From positions 1 through 64,000 of the forward strand of contig MU839231.1 of NCBI GenBank assembly GCA_030685235.1: 64,000 nucleotides of DNA. The letters run 5' to 3'. Both the position numbers and the translations under genes were made by a program. Within the stretch, counting starts at the first letter, position 1. Each line of letters begins with the position of its first letter. The stretch is from Copromyces sp. CBS 386.78 (taxonomy: Eukaryota; Ascomycota; Sordariomycetes; Sordariales; Sordariaceae). The notes beneath the pieces were generated by a model that did no database searches, was not told where the DNA came from, and worked only from the letters and a program-made list of their open reading frames with translations. Below, piece after piece: positions 22,823 to 35,500 of the stretch.

Positions 22823-23525
22823 ATGGTAGAACACCATGCCGCAGTCGGCCTTGGTGGCAAGGGCGCTCCTCCGGTTTCTAACGTGAGTGAACGATGCCAA
22901 ATAAGACTTTGGCCTATTTATTGGAAAAGACGTCAAGTGTTGCTAATGCCGTGTTCAGTGCGAGAACGAGGACCAGCATCAGATGCAGGCCAATATTGCT
23001 GCTTCCCAACATGGTCACATCGTCGGAAATAAAGAGCCCGATGTCATGAAGAATGACGCCGGCGTCGACCAAGAAGAGCCCAATGTCGACGACCAGGACA
23101 GCGAGGAAGAGGACCAGGAAGTTGGAATCCATCCCAGCCTTCCTCAGGACATTCTCACTGTCGACACCATGAGCCGTGAAGAGCTTATTGCGGCTTTGGA
23201 GGTTTTGTATGATGCCAACAATTCCAACCTCCCTTCGGAAGCGGTCTGCATCGACGTAGAGATCGTGGAAGCCATCGTCGCGGCAACTGCCACATTTCTC
23301 CATCACACTCACACGCAATGCAGCCGGATTGATGCATCGACGGGCCAGCGCTGCACTGATCACGCCTAGAAGGCGGGAGCAAAGCTGTGCTTTTCCCACT
23401 TGCTCAACCAACCCGGCATCCACCTCAAAGTCGAAATCCTGATCCGCCAGGTTCGCGGCCAGGGAACCTGCTCTGGTTGCTACATCTTGCAGGACGCAGA
23501 GAACCATGTCATCATATGTCTATAG
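22823..23525 (+). CDS. Subgroup (iii) Cys-rich protein with module UAG; one intron
   Basis: Exon 1 (20 codons, MVEHHAAVGLGGKGAPPVSN) is joined in phase 0 by an intron at 22883-22958 (GTGAGT, TGCTAAT branch, CAG). Exon 2 has a Q/H start, an acidic segment (DDQDSEEEDQE), the helix-like region before the module, and CSRIDASTGQRCTDHA. UAG at 23367-23369 follows, then KAGAKLCFSHL, KVEILIRQVRGQGTCSGCY in the same frame. The downstream half is clear family sequence, so the UAG is inside the protein. The final Cys pair is not recognisable before the UAG at 23523-23525, so the 3' end may be degraded. The hairpin stem here is CGCC/GGCG, a compensatory variant. Confidence 0.65.
22883..22958 (+). other. 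Intron in the 22823 gene
   Basis: GTGAGT donor, TGCTAAT branch, TTCAG acceptor; removing it keeps the frame. Confidence 0.75.
23363..23375 (+). other. UAG recoding hairpin
   Basis: Stem CGCC/GGCG, loop UAGAA; UAG at 23367-23369. Relative to the UGCC/GGCA form, the outer pair changes from U-A to C-G. Confidence 0.75.
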
Positions 23526-24059
23526 TACACTATTCGCATTTCTTTCCACCAGTGTGGTGATGTTCATCCACGAACACTCCCACATTTCATAAATACTGTA
23601 CCTAGTTTATTGCACTTCTCAACTACGATGAACACCGAATGTGAACGCAGAACTTTGATAGAGATTCTTTGGCAAAGGTTTTCGGATGGTACGGTGTTCT
23701 TCTTCTTACTACCTTAACATTTGAGTTTTCTGAACAACATCGGAGTAAGGTTGTGAACAATCCCGGTGTTCAGTGAGCTGTGCCGGTGAGCCTGAGTTGG
23801 AACTGCTATGTGGTGTATTATAGATCTGTTCATCTCTGTTCACCATCGTCTCGCCTGGCAGTGGATCTGAGGACTAATGGAAAAGTGTCGCTATTCCCAT
23901 AGCTTATAAGGAGTGTTAGCATTTCCTCCTCCAGCCCAAATTCTTTCCCTCTTCCATCATCAAACTACAACCTCGACTCAACGTCAATCAACCCCAAGCC
24001 TCCACACACACCACCGCACATCACCAACCTCTACCGAGCCACTTCGAGACTTCATCACA
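23526..24059. other. Intergenic and promoter region
   Basis: Positions 23940-24059 form a C/A-rich leader typical of fungal 5' UTRs, ending in a good start context, CACAATG. No gene is seen before it. Confidence 0.5.
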
Positions 24060-24845
24060 ATGTCCGACAACACATCTAACAACATGGCCAACTACTTCCT
24101 GGGATACATCCACATCGCACCCGCTGCCGAGAACAGTCCTAAGCAATGGGCCGAAGAACCTCATCAGTCTTCTATTCCCCCCACCGACCTCTTCGACTTC
24201 AACACTCCCATCGACAGAAGCATCCAAGACAAGGCCATGGACGTACAGCCCCAGGACATCAACATGAGTTCTCCTCCCGCCTATTGCAGCGACCCCTTCA
24301 ACCCCATCCACTACCGCCATCTCGCCCACATCAAGACCCTCGAAGACGTCTTCGGCGACTATCCCGTCGACTTTACTACCCCATGGAACATGGAACTCGC
24401 CAGCCATCCCGCCGTCCGCAACATCTTCAACCGAATCAACACGATCGTCAACCTTCGCAGTGCCGTCGATGCAGCCGCTGCCGTTCTCGACGCCGCCCAT
24501 GGCCGTTGCACCCACAGAACCAGGGGCGTGCAGTGCGCTCGCTTCCGCTAGAAGCGGAATGCGAAGTTCTGCATCAGCCACCTGAAGAACCACCCGAGCA
24601 TCGAAATGGAGGTCGAGATCCTTCGCCGCAAGGCCCTTGGAACCGGTACTTGCTCCACGGACTTCGCTTGGATGCCCAAGGAGACGGGAAAGCGCTGCGA
24701 CCGGTGCGCTGAAGTCCGCGATGAGAGAGCGAGGGTCCGGAAGGAGAAGCGCGCGTCTGCCGCGGCGGAGGAACAGTCTAAGGCGGATTCTTCCCAGTCG
24801 GCTGACGACTCTGTTATGTCTGGTCTGAAAAATCTCAGCATTTGA
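24060..24845 (+). CDS. Subgroup (iii) Cys-rich protein with module UAG
   Basis: Starts MSDNTSNNMANYFLGYIHIA; the YFLGYIH motif resembles the YIGHVH start of the gene at the right edge of the window. After a P/D/N-rich region comes a helix-like segment (HPAVRNIFNRINTIVNLRS) and CTHRTRGVQCARFR. UAG at 24549-24551 follows, and then, in the same frame, KRNAKFCISHLKNHPSIEME, GTCSTD, CDRC and a charged K/E/A tail to TGA. The full 77-residue module half survives after the UAG with no further stops or indels. The hairpin around the UAG is the strongest of the UAGAA type: six perfect pairs. The gene is otherwise intact, making it a prime test case. Confidence 0.75.
24543..24559 (+). other. UAG recoding hairpin
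   Basis: Stem UUCCGC/GCGGAA (six pairs), loop UAGAA; UAG at 24549-24551. Confidence 0.8.
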
Positions 24846-25434
24846 AGAAACTTCAAAATGTAAGTCACCCCTTCATATGTATACGATCCATCTCTTCGAT
24901 ATGCCATAAGCTAACTGGAATATGGAATCTAGGCACAAACTGCTGTTCTATGACTCGAGGACCGCACTTGCTAGAATTGTTTGGTGGAAAGCTGGGTCTG
25001 AAACTGGGGGAAAACGGGTCTTTGGGCGAAAGGAATGATAGCATGGTCATAGATAGAACTTCTTCTCAGATAGCTGTTACCTACGACCTCTAGACAATGA
25101 CCCAGCTCGCTTCAAAACATCTTTGCTTCTCTTAATTCTACTCTCTTGAACTCGGACCTCGTGATTACCGCGCCCAAGCTTTTGATCAATCAGTGATATA
25201 ACACAATTATCCCTCGTAAAATCCTTGTGGACACTCTCGTGTTACTCGACGAAGAATTGCTCTTTAGTGACAATCATATTGTTCTTGTATAGTGCACGGA
25301 TGTGGCTGTACTTGTTGGAACTATTGACGTTTTCTTTGTTCTCGCCTCCTTTATATCGCATTTTTTTACAGACTTAACACCATTGTTTCAACATAAACAA
25401 CTGTCGGTTAACAGACAGTCTCTACGTCTCCCTG
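24846..25434. other. Intergenic
   Basis: No gene is supported between the two subgroup (iii) copies. Confidence 0.45.
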
Positions 25435-25900
25435 TCGACCAAGGACGAGCAGGATAGTGTATTCCTTCATGTACTCTGCATGACCGCTTGGTCATGTATG
25501 CTTCGAGATATCGCCAACGCAGCTAGGGTCCTTCATGCGGCCCACCAACGTTGCAGGCATAAATGGTCAGACGGACAGATCCAATATCAGTGCACAGCCC
25601 GTGCTTAGAAGGCAGGGCTTCGTACCAGATTCTGCCTTTACCATGTCAACAACATGGAAGTTTAGTCCAGGCTTAAAGCTCGAGATCTTGAAGCGTCTTG
25701 CAAGGGGCCGTGGCACTTGTTCCGGTGATTACCGCATCATGGAAAGAGAGACTGGAAAGCTCTGCACGGCCTGCAAGGCCAAGTATGATAGCAGACGGGA
25801 GAAGGACCGTGTGGCCGCGGCTGCTGCTGGGGTTGCTGCTGCGGCTGGTGGCGAGGATGAGCAGGGTGTCGTGGTTGAGAGCAGCAACCCCCAGCAGTAG
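25435..25900 (+). pseudogene. 5'-truncated, frameshifted subgroup (iii) copy with module UAG
   Basis: Family sequence begins around RDIANAARVLHAAHQRC, with no low-complexity N-terminus. It continues CRHKW, YQCTARA, UAG (25606-25608), KAGLRTRFCLYHV. A one-base insertion then moves coding to the next frame: LKLEILKRLARGRGTCSGDY, CTACK, and an alanine-rich tail ending in UAG. The closest relative is the 39670-40798 gene, which lacks the shift. The module hairpin is intact (UGCU/GGCA). Confidence 0.6.
25602..25614 (+). other. UAG recoding hairpin in a pseudogene copy
   Basis: Stem UGCU/GGCA (one U-G pair), loop UAGAA; UAG at 25606-25608. Confidence 0.65.
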
Positions 25901-25986
25901 GCGAGTACCTTATACTCGGGATGCTGAGCATTGACGCTTGTATCGAACGCCGGGGCGTACTTCTGTTCTTCTAGTGATCTAGTCTA

Positions 25987-26656
25987 CCATAGCGGGAAAT
26001 CCCCCAAGGCATCTGGCCTAGTAAGGGGGTTTCTAGCCTAGCTTTTTTACCTAGCCTAGACTTTACACCTAGGCAAGTTGAAACACCTAGCCTAATTGGC
26101 TAGGGAAAGCCTCTAATTGGCCAGACTCGCTTAGGGGGTTCTTTTTACCAAAGTAACGATAGTTCTTTCCCAAAATTTAATACCTTCCTTCAATATAAGA
26201 GCAATAGACGAACCTCTTTATCAATTAATTAGGCTAATAGTTCAATAATTCTTATCGTTACTTCTAATTTTATAATCGTCAATTCGATTCCAACTAGTAA
26301 CAGCTTTTTTTCCGTCGCGCGAAAAATTTCGTACGAAAGTGCAAGTATTTAGTGAATGCCCTCATTTGCCCGGACTTTGAAGTCGAAGTCCTTCGCCCAG
26401 GGGCACTTCGAACTGCTACCTCTCGATCTTCTAAAATAATTATTAACCAAAGACTTCTATAGGGACCTCCAGAAGGTCCTTATAGGGGTCTTTGGCTTTT
26501 GCCTTTTTACAATCAAATCTAACCAATCAGAGCCCTCCGTTCAACAACTAGGCTAGGTGAGCCACCTAGGCTAGGCCTACTATCTAGACTAGATTTAGGA
26601 CCTAGCCTAGAAGCCCCCCTACTAGGCTAGACACGTTCTTTATACTCCCACTACGG
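25987..26656. mobile_element. MITE with terminal inverted repeats and TA target duplication
   Basis: The ends CCATAGCGGGAA and (reversed) CCGTAGTGGGAG are inverted repeats that continue imperfectly for about 60 bp, with shared CTAGCCTAG-type motifs. TA flanks both ends. No coding capacity. The same terminal CCGTAGCGGGAA appears on the two 12-kb elements, so those or a relative may mobilise it. Confidence 0.7.
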
Positions 26657-28041
26657 TAGTTGGGAACTGTCGACCAGCTTATACTTGTTGTCTATACCGT
26701 AGCGGGAAAACCTGCCAGTTAACAGGCCTTCTAAGCCTTAATAAGGCATAGAAGGTTTGTTGAGGTAATAAGGCATGTTGAAATTCACAAGCCATGTTGA
26801 AACTCTAGGCCTTATTAGCTGAGGGAAGAAGCTGATTGGTCTATTCGGTTTCATCTTATATGCGCTATAGACGGTCGCTAAAAGTCTTTGACTGCAGCGT
26901 ATATCTTAGCAATCTGTCGTAGAGTATATGGGCTTTTTTACGATGACCATTAGAGTCGCTCGCTAAACGTATAAATTTAGCGATTAATTTAGTAGTTATT
27001 ATAAAAAGGCCGTCTACACTCCACTTTACAATAGATCCTATTACTAAAATATACGCTATAATTAAAGACTTTCAGCGATTGCGCAAAACGCTGTATGTTA
27101 GGGCAAATTTCATTTAAGGGCAAAACAAACAAACCGTGCACAATATCGCGAAATATTTCAATATAGAATAATAGTACGTATAATATATTAATCTGCATAT
27201 AAGCAACTACAATGGACGATCCGTTTTTTTTTAAGTTTTTTTCTACTTTTCTATGGTTAAGGTATAAGGTTAATAGTCGGGAGTATCCCGTCCATCGCTA
27301 GGCTTTACATCGTTATAACGAAATACTATTAGTTCTAAGACACTCCCTCCTTGGGCTATAGCGTAGTTAATAATAATATTCTAACATAGCTATTATTATT
27401 CTTAATCTTCTTTCTAAATATATTCGGACACAATCGATAAGCTAGTAATACATCGCTTACAAGTTATATTGCGGTTATTACCATTAGTAGTAACCAACGC
27501 GGAAGCGAGCAAGCTATTTAACAATAAACTCAGACGGACTGTTATCGGTCAAGGAATCATCCGCATCGTAGATATACTCGCGAAGCTAATTTCTAAACTC
27601 AAGGATTCCTCCACGTCTACGGCCACGACGATTGCTCTTGTATATAGAACCGGTGCCGGTACTAATACTGCTACTAGCGTTATTGAGAATGGGCGTACTA
27701 GTTATATCGCTAAGGGTAGTTTTAAATATAAAGCTACGACGGGTTTGAATTTAGGACTGTATAAATATACGGTTTAGAGTAGTAATGTCGGGGGTAGCTA
27801 CTATAGTACGAGAGATTAAGCGCGTCGATATACGGCCAAGAAGGGTCGACACCGAAGCCGATCGGGCTTATAATATAATCGTAGCAGCTGCGAATGAAGG
27901 CTTCTTACGAAGGGTTTACTTCTTTACTGATATAGAGGTCGAAATATTATTAATTTTAATTAATATTATAATTGACGGCAAGACGGGGGCAGCGGGTTAG
28001 GCGGGAGGAGGTGAAGCGGGTAGCGGGCTTAATAAAGAAGA

Positions 28042-28605
28042 TTGCTCTATAGCTTTTATAACTTCCTTTTATTATTTTTTACGGCGGTCGGCCTCTTCTT
28101 ATTCCCTTTATTTCTTAATACGGATAACCTCCTCTTCTTCATCCTCCTTCTATTTCTTAAGGCGGGTAGCTTCTACCTCCTCTTACTCCTTCTATTTTTT
28201 AAAGCGGTCGGCCTCCTCTTACTTCCTTTACTTCTTGAAGTGGGCAACTTCCTCCTCCTCTTATTGTTTTTTAAGGCGGGCAGCCTCCTTTTCCTCTTAT
28301 TGCTTCTTAAAGCGGGCAACCTCCTCCTCCTATTGCCTTTTGAAGCGATCGGCTTTAGTAGTATCCTCTTATTACTTTTTAAGGCGGGTAGCCTCCTCTT
28401 CCTATTGCCTTTTAAGGCGATTAGCTTCAATAGCATCCTCTTATTATTTTTTAAAGCGGGCGGCCTCCTCCTCCTATTGCCTTTTAAAGCGATCGGCTTT
28501 AATAACAGCTTTAGCAGCATCTTTTTATTACTTTTTAAGGCAGGCGGCCTCCTCTTCCTCTTATTACTTCTTAAGAAGAACTTTCTTATAAGCTTCCGTT
28601 TGTAA
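28042..28605 (-). pseudogene. Coiled-coil protein remnant in element A
   Basis: The minus strand encodes repeats of the type EEEAARFKKQ and ADRFKRQ, with several Gln codons turned to stops. This predicts a long charged helix of unknown role. A matching E/K/A-rich stretch is in element B at 52420-52570 on the opposite strand. Confidence 0.55.
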
Positions 28606-31600
28606 TTTAATAATGGTTTGACGTTGAATTTCCTTCTCTACGTCCTTTTTTTGCTTTTTAATACGAATAGTATTATCGTTAACGAGAATGGCATCTTCTA
28701 ATTAATTAGACACGTCGGTACGAGCGGCTACCTTATTTAGTTCCTTACAATATTAGGCCCTTAAAGCTTCTTCGCGTACCTTTTCCTGGCGAGCAATTTC
28801 GGTATGCCGATTGACCTTATTTATATTGATATCGGGATCGGATTCGTTAGTATTTATATCGACGACGACTTCGGGAATAGTAGGACCAACTTTATCTAAT
28901 TCGTCTAATTTTTCTATTTCTATATCGTCGCTATCTTAAAGGCTAAGAGCCTCTACATCGCTAATAACATTATATATATTAATAGCCTTTGCCTTATTAA
29001 GGTTGTTAACCTCTTCGAATACATTATTTACTAGCTTTTGTAAATTTTCGAGTGCTAAATACTATATATACGACGATAAATCGAAATATAACGCTTTAAA
29101 GTTATACGATTTTTTAAAGTTATTCTAGTCGTTAAAAAGCTTTATACTAATATTATTTAGTAGTTAATCCCTAAATTCGTCTTCTAACGAATAAGTATAG
29201 TCTTCGTAATCGTCTTTCGGCAATAATTTAATAGGGGTAATTAGTCGAGGTTATCCGGCCAATTGTTATATATAACGAATAATCTTATAAATACCGTTGA
29301 TAAATTCTTAATAATTATTAATATTTAACTAATTGTCCTTAAGTTATTTATCGAATTTTATCCGTTATTCGTTCGACAATACTATTATTACATTATTCAT
29401 CTATATATAGAAATGCCCTAGATCCCGCCGCGACCACACTTTATATTTAAATAATTCGGTATTTTCGAACTCTAGTTAATTAATACCCTAGAAATCCTTT
29501 TTTATTAGGAAAGGTTTAACGGGAAGTTTGACGGGAGGTTTAGTATACGAGGGAATAGGAATTTCCGAAACCTTCTTTTCGGTTATTGGCCTTAGTTTAA
29601 CGATAGGGTTAATTTAAGGGACGGGGGGTAGTAGTACGAATGTTTCCTTAGTATTCGTTTTTTTAGTATTTATCTCTTTAATATTAAAGTCGTAGCGTAG
29701 ATTGTACAATATATCTTCGAATAAATTGATACGATTTTAAAGTTTGAGTATATAACGGGCTATCGTAATTTTTTACTCTTCTTTCATTTAATTAGGTTTA
29801 AGAAGGATTTTGGTAAGTAGCGTAGCGAATTCTTTAATTTACTAGTTTATTAAATTAAACTGCTTATATTCCTTATTGTTAATAGGCTTCGGTAATATTA
29901 ATACGCGTAAAATCTCAGCCGTTTTTAATATTTTATTAGCGCTATTAGTTAGGGACAGCAATTTCCTCTTTGACGTTGAACTAGAGATAAATTCTTCGGC
30001 GAATATTGGGCTAGGGGTAACGAATAGATTGTTATCGCTTCCTTCGACGTAGTTTCGGTTAATACGCTCCCTATCGGTACGGTCCCTATTAGCACAGTCC
30101 CTATTGGATGTTGACGAATAATTATTACTATTATTAGAAAGCGACGGAGGCGGGGAATTTATAGTACTATATTTTACCCAATACTCAATTGGGTTGAAGG
30201 GGATAACGATACTCTATATAAGAGCCGGCTCATTCCAAATAAATAAGCCGAATTCGATATCCTTCAAGTATACGTAAGCGGTAAGTTTGTTATATCTATT
30301 ATTATATCGCTTACGGGCAATCTTATTAATCGGCCAACTATTATTATTATAAATTTAATATAATTAACGGCCTTTTTTATTTACTACTATACGCTCGTTT
30401 ATATAGACTTCGGCTACCTCGTATAGTATAATAATATAAATAAATTTAAAATAGAATAGGCAAAACTTTTTATTCTTTTTTTTAACGACGAAATTCTCTT
30501 TCTAATTTAGAATAGGAGCGACGTATTTAAAGAAAGTATTATATAATATCCCGTTAAGCCTACTATAAGCCTACTTTTTAATATATTTAATATTTATTTC
30601 CGAAAATTTAGGAGCGTCTTTATTAATTTTGTTATCGTCCTTCAAAATTCTTAGTAAAGTATATTACTTATAGAAGTAGAAGTCTATCGGGTAATTTCTA
30701 ACCTAGGCTATAATAAATTTAATTATCCTATTATATAAGAATTTATATTTATAATACCTAAATTATTCGTTAATATATTTATATATTTTAAAAAAGGTAA
30801 ATATAAGAATATTAACGTTTAAGTAGAAATTATAGACTACAGACGGCAACAAATTATTATAATAATATATATATAATATTTTATACTATATAATATCAAT
30901 TATATTCTTCATTTAATTCTATTCCTCGTCGTTTAATTTATTAGGGTCCAACTTCCAATTATAATTAAACCGATAAAAATTATTAACTATTTTAGTAATA
31001 TTTATGCGGTTAAGTGGCAGGAATTGGGAGGGGTAGATCTGGTCTATAGTCCTAATTAATTATATTAGTAAATTATACTTCTAAAAGTACGAAATATAGA
31101 GTATTTCTTACTTCGCCTCTACCTTCTCCTTCTTGCCTTTTATAACAGATCCTCCTTTACTAATAGTATAATGGGCGGGCGGAAGTAGGGGATTTTAGGG
31201 TATTACCGGTTAAAATTCGCGTAATCCTAATATAGGCGCGGATACCACCGGGGATGCCTCTATCTGCCGCTACGCCTATACCAATTATATAAGGGGGTAT
31301 ATATCGAATTCTCGAACCTGCGAGGAAAAAAACGTTATATTAATATATTCAATAAATATTCGTATACTATAAATACTTTAAAATTTATATTACGGCGATG
31401 AAATTTATATTTTCTACTAATAACGCTACCTACTATCCGTAATAATTGAGGAAGACTATTATTACCCCTACTATTAATATTTTTAAATATTATCGAGAGG
31501 AATACGTATATACTTCGTATACTTCGCATACTTTATATAATTTATCTACTTATTATTTACTTACTTACTTATTTACTTACTTACTTACTTATTTATTTAT

Positions 31601-32639
31601 AAAGAGCGGTAATTAAAGCGAGCCTAATTTTAGGAGAGGAAAATTCGTACGTAGAATTTAATTAGATTTATACGCGGTATTTATAAGACGAATTAGTTCG
31701 ATAAGGTTTGAAATCGATTTCTAATTGCAATAAATAATTATTATAATAAATAGTAAACGTAAATAAATAATTAAACGCGGTAGAAGCTACTTTTATTAAT
31801 TAATAATAATTAATAGAAGTATAATATATAAATAAGCGCTTCGGTAAAAGATAAAATTCGGACAATATAGTTACCTCCCCTACCAACCTTATACTTTAGG
31901 CTTCTAAATATTATAAAATCGATCCCTCCCCGCCTCCTGTCGATTACTCTCTATTTGAATCAGAATATTATCGTTTCGCTAAACGCTGTATAATTAGGAA
32001 TAATATCAACTGCATTTAAAATACCGTAAAAACCGAGACTGCTGAGTAAAAAGTAGACTAAGAACATGTAAACTAAACTACGCTAGAACTAGCTAGAGCC
32101 AGAGCTAAATAATAATAACCCCGCCGATAATAATAATAACGATAGCCTTACTACTAATAATAATAACGGTAATATCTAAATAATCGACTACAACCGCGAC
32201 CGTAACCGCGAAAATACCGATTAAAATATACCAATATTTAACGTCGACGAAATTCGAGCAATATTCGGTGGCGGAGTTAACAACGACGACGATAATAATA
32301 AAAGCAAGGTTAATAATAATAATTATACTTCTTCGACCGCACTACCCTCGTTAAAAAACAGCGAATCTAATAAAGATAATTGTAAGCGATAAATCCCCAA
32401 TAGAAAGCTATTCGTATATATATGGATTATTAACCTATTATAGTTATTAATATTAATAAACTTCAAAATAGCGACCTAGAAAATACCTTAACCGAGGCCG
32501 CTTGTATTAATATCCTACTCGAAGATATAATAAGCGCTGGCGATTATAAAAATTATATTTAAATCGTCCTTCTCGAGGAATACGAGCTGTTTAATAAAAT
32601 TAATCCGGATATTTCAAGTAACGAAGAAGTCGAATAAGG

Positions 32640-35500
32640 TTTAAATCCCTTATATCCTCCCGATAAAAATAATATATCGACATTCCTCAGCGCGCGATAA
32701 AATAAATTAATTTAAATATCCCCTTTCGCTATAGCGCTAGCGACGTATATTAATTTAATAGGTTTGAATTGCCGGAATTATAATGCCTTATAAGAGGTCT
32801 TTATAATAATCTAAGACAATTCTAAGCCCGGCAAAATACCATTAATAGTTTTAACTTTACCCAAATAATTAATAACGCTAACGAAAAATATACGAAATCG
32901 AATACTAATAATAAATATATAAGTAGCGGAAATTCCGTTAAACGTTATAAAAATACTAATTCTACTAACTAATATTAAAGGAAAAGAATATTGTAGAATT
33001 AAAGTATTACGAGTACGTAAAGAATTGAACAAAGCCACTAAATTTATATAACGAACGAAAAACTGAGTTGAAAATTATAATAGAGAGGATATTGAAGAAG
33101 GCCGGGCCCTATAGACAGCGGCGGATCGGGCTTATATAAGGGTAGAGAAGCTTAAATAATTATTAACGAATATCGATACTTAAAACGCAGTAAATAATAC
33201 CCCTACACCTAAGTAAGACCCTATAGAATTAAATATCGATCTAGAAATATTGCAACTCCCGCTACTACTACTAATATTTAATAAAATAATAATATTCTTC
33301 AACCCACTTACTGTATTTAAGAATATAATAATATCCAATATAGGGAAGAAGGTATATTCTAGCCCTAGGTTTTTTATCGATATACTATACGAATTATTCG
33401 AATTGTATTTATAGTTGTCGTCGGTTCGTACTACTTCTAGTAAATTTATATATATTATTTTCGAAAATAATGTTAAAGGTCCAGCTATCTTCCCTAGCGA
33501 TTAGATCTATTACCGTTATACCGACAACCTTTACTTATATAGCAATCTTCTAAACGATAAAATATCACAAAAAGGTTATTTAAATCGTATATATAACGTT
33601 AGTTTTAACCGTTGTAAAAGGCTATACATAAATATTGAAGATTAATTATATTTATAAGTCCAAGAGGCATACCGATAAAGAGTTACTACTCTTAAAAATA
33701 TCGTCTTCGTACCGGCGCACAATAACCGGGAACTAATTTTAATGTCGGCATTAACTTATATACCCGAAATAAAAATATATATACAGTTAAATATATATAT
33801 TAACCAATATTTTAACGAAGAATAAAATAATTTAAATATTATTCCTATTGCTATTAAACTATAAATTGGCAATAATTAAAGGAGGCTGAAAAAAATACTA
33901 ATACCCTTCCTCAAATATATTTCGCCCGTATTTAAGGAAGAATAGGATAAAGAATATATATATTATATAGTCCGGCGTATAATTAGAATTTTACTAATTA
34001 ATAATATACGCTACATTATTCTAATATATTATATTTACCCCTTGCGGACTAAACTAGAATTCGTAGAATAAGGCCGAAAAGAGTTCTATAATAAATAGAA
34101 TTAAAACTGAAAAGGTAATGTATATGTTATTTTATTTCCGTACTTTAACTTTTAACGGATTTAATATATTCTATAATTCGTATTGTACTTTAATAAGATT
34201 TTATTTTATACCGGCTAATTTAATAGCGAAAGAATGTATACGACCCGGTAGTATTTTTCCCCTATTACTTAGCTTATATAGTTTTAAGCTCGAAGATATC
34301 ACTAAAGCGCTTAAAACTATAACTTAATTAAATATAAGTATAATAATAAATATATATAGAGAGAATAGACCGGAAAAGGTTCGCCTATATATATTTCCGC
34401 TATATTATATTGGCAATATACCACAGCAAGCCGAAAATTACGAATTCAAAAGACTTCGTACTATTAAATTCTACCGATATTATTTCACATTTTCGATAAA
34501 GCATATATATAGGCCAATCGGGGTTAACGGCGAGGATAAATAAAATCCAAATACCTAAATCAACTTCGATATTATTATTTATAGAAGGTTTTATTACTAA
34601 ATTATCGAAATATAATAATCTATAGCAGTTATAATAAAAGATATTAATTAAAGTGAAATTAAACGTTATAGCCGTTAATAGGGCATTAAAGAACCTTACC
34701 CTATACTAATACAACTATTACTAATATTAGATATTATTATAAATCACCCCCTAAACTTAGGCTATTCGGAATATAATGGTATTATTAATTTATTATATTA
34801 GCTATTAAAAAATAATATTCTAAACTTAATTAAGAAGGCTCAATATACAATTCGACTACAATCGTAGCTATTTCTATTTAATTAGTAAAAACTATATTCG
34901 CCTATTAAACACTTATAAAATTACTCCATATTAAAGTATACTAAATAAATAATTATTATTCTAGGTATATTACTATATTAATTTAAATGTAAATATATAA
35001 CCGTATAGTTCTATATTAAAATAGAAGTTAAAAGATTAAACCCAATTAAAATTATAGTTTAGACCATAGCTATAATAGTTAAAAGTACTACGTTATTAAT
35101 AGAATACAACGTACGAAAGCAAGATCGTTAATAATTAAATATAATACTATACCGTATAAGGTATTTATTCAACCAATTATATATATTAATATGTAAATTA
35201 ATATTTAAGGAGTCGGGGTCTATCGTATCGAATATTAGGTTAGTATTAGCCCCGGGCACTAATAATATATTACCTACTTTAAGTACGCCTCTTATCCTAA
35301 AAGCTAATAATAAAGAAGATAAAATAGAAAAGAAGAAACGGTTACAAATATATATAATAAAGATTTACCGCCTAAATATATATATCGTATTATATTACCC
35401 TAATTTTATAAAGGAATATACTTTAATAATTAGCTTTAATATATTAACTAGAAAAAATCTATATAAGTATATTAAATATATAAGGGTTATATATAGTAGG
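32640..35500 (+). pseudogene. KDZ-type transposase remnant in element A
   Basis: Allowing for RIP stops, the frame keeps motifs I associate with fungal KDZ (Kyakuja-Dileera-Zisupton) transposases: an N-terminal ALATYINLIGLNCRNYNAL segment, then LPKQLITLTK, FFNPLTVFKNI, SSVRTTSSKF, NIVFVPAHN, and near the C-terminus RLNIYIVLYYPNFIKEY followed by NILTRKNLYK. The order matches the family. Identification is from remembered family patterns, so a profile search is needed. Many in-frame UAA and UAG codons make it nonfunctional. Confidence 0.55.
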
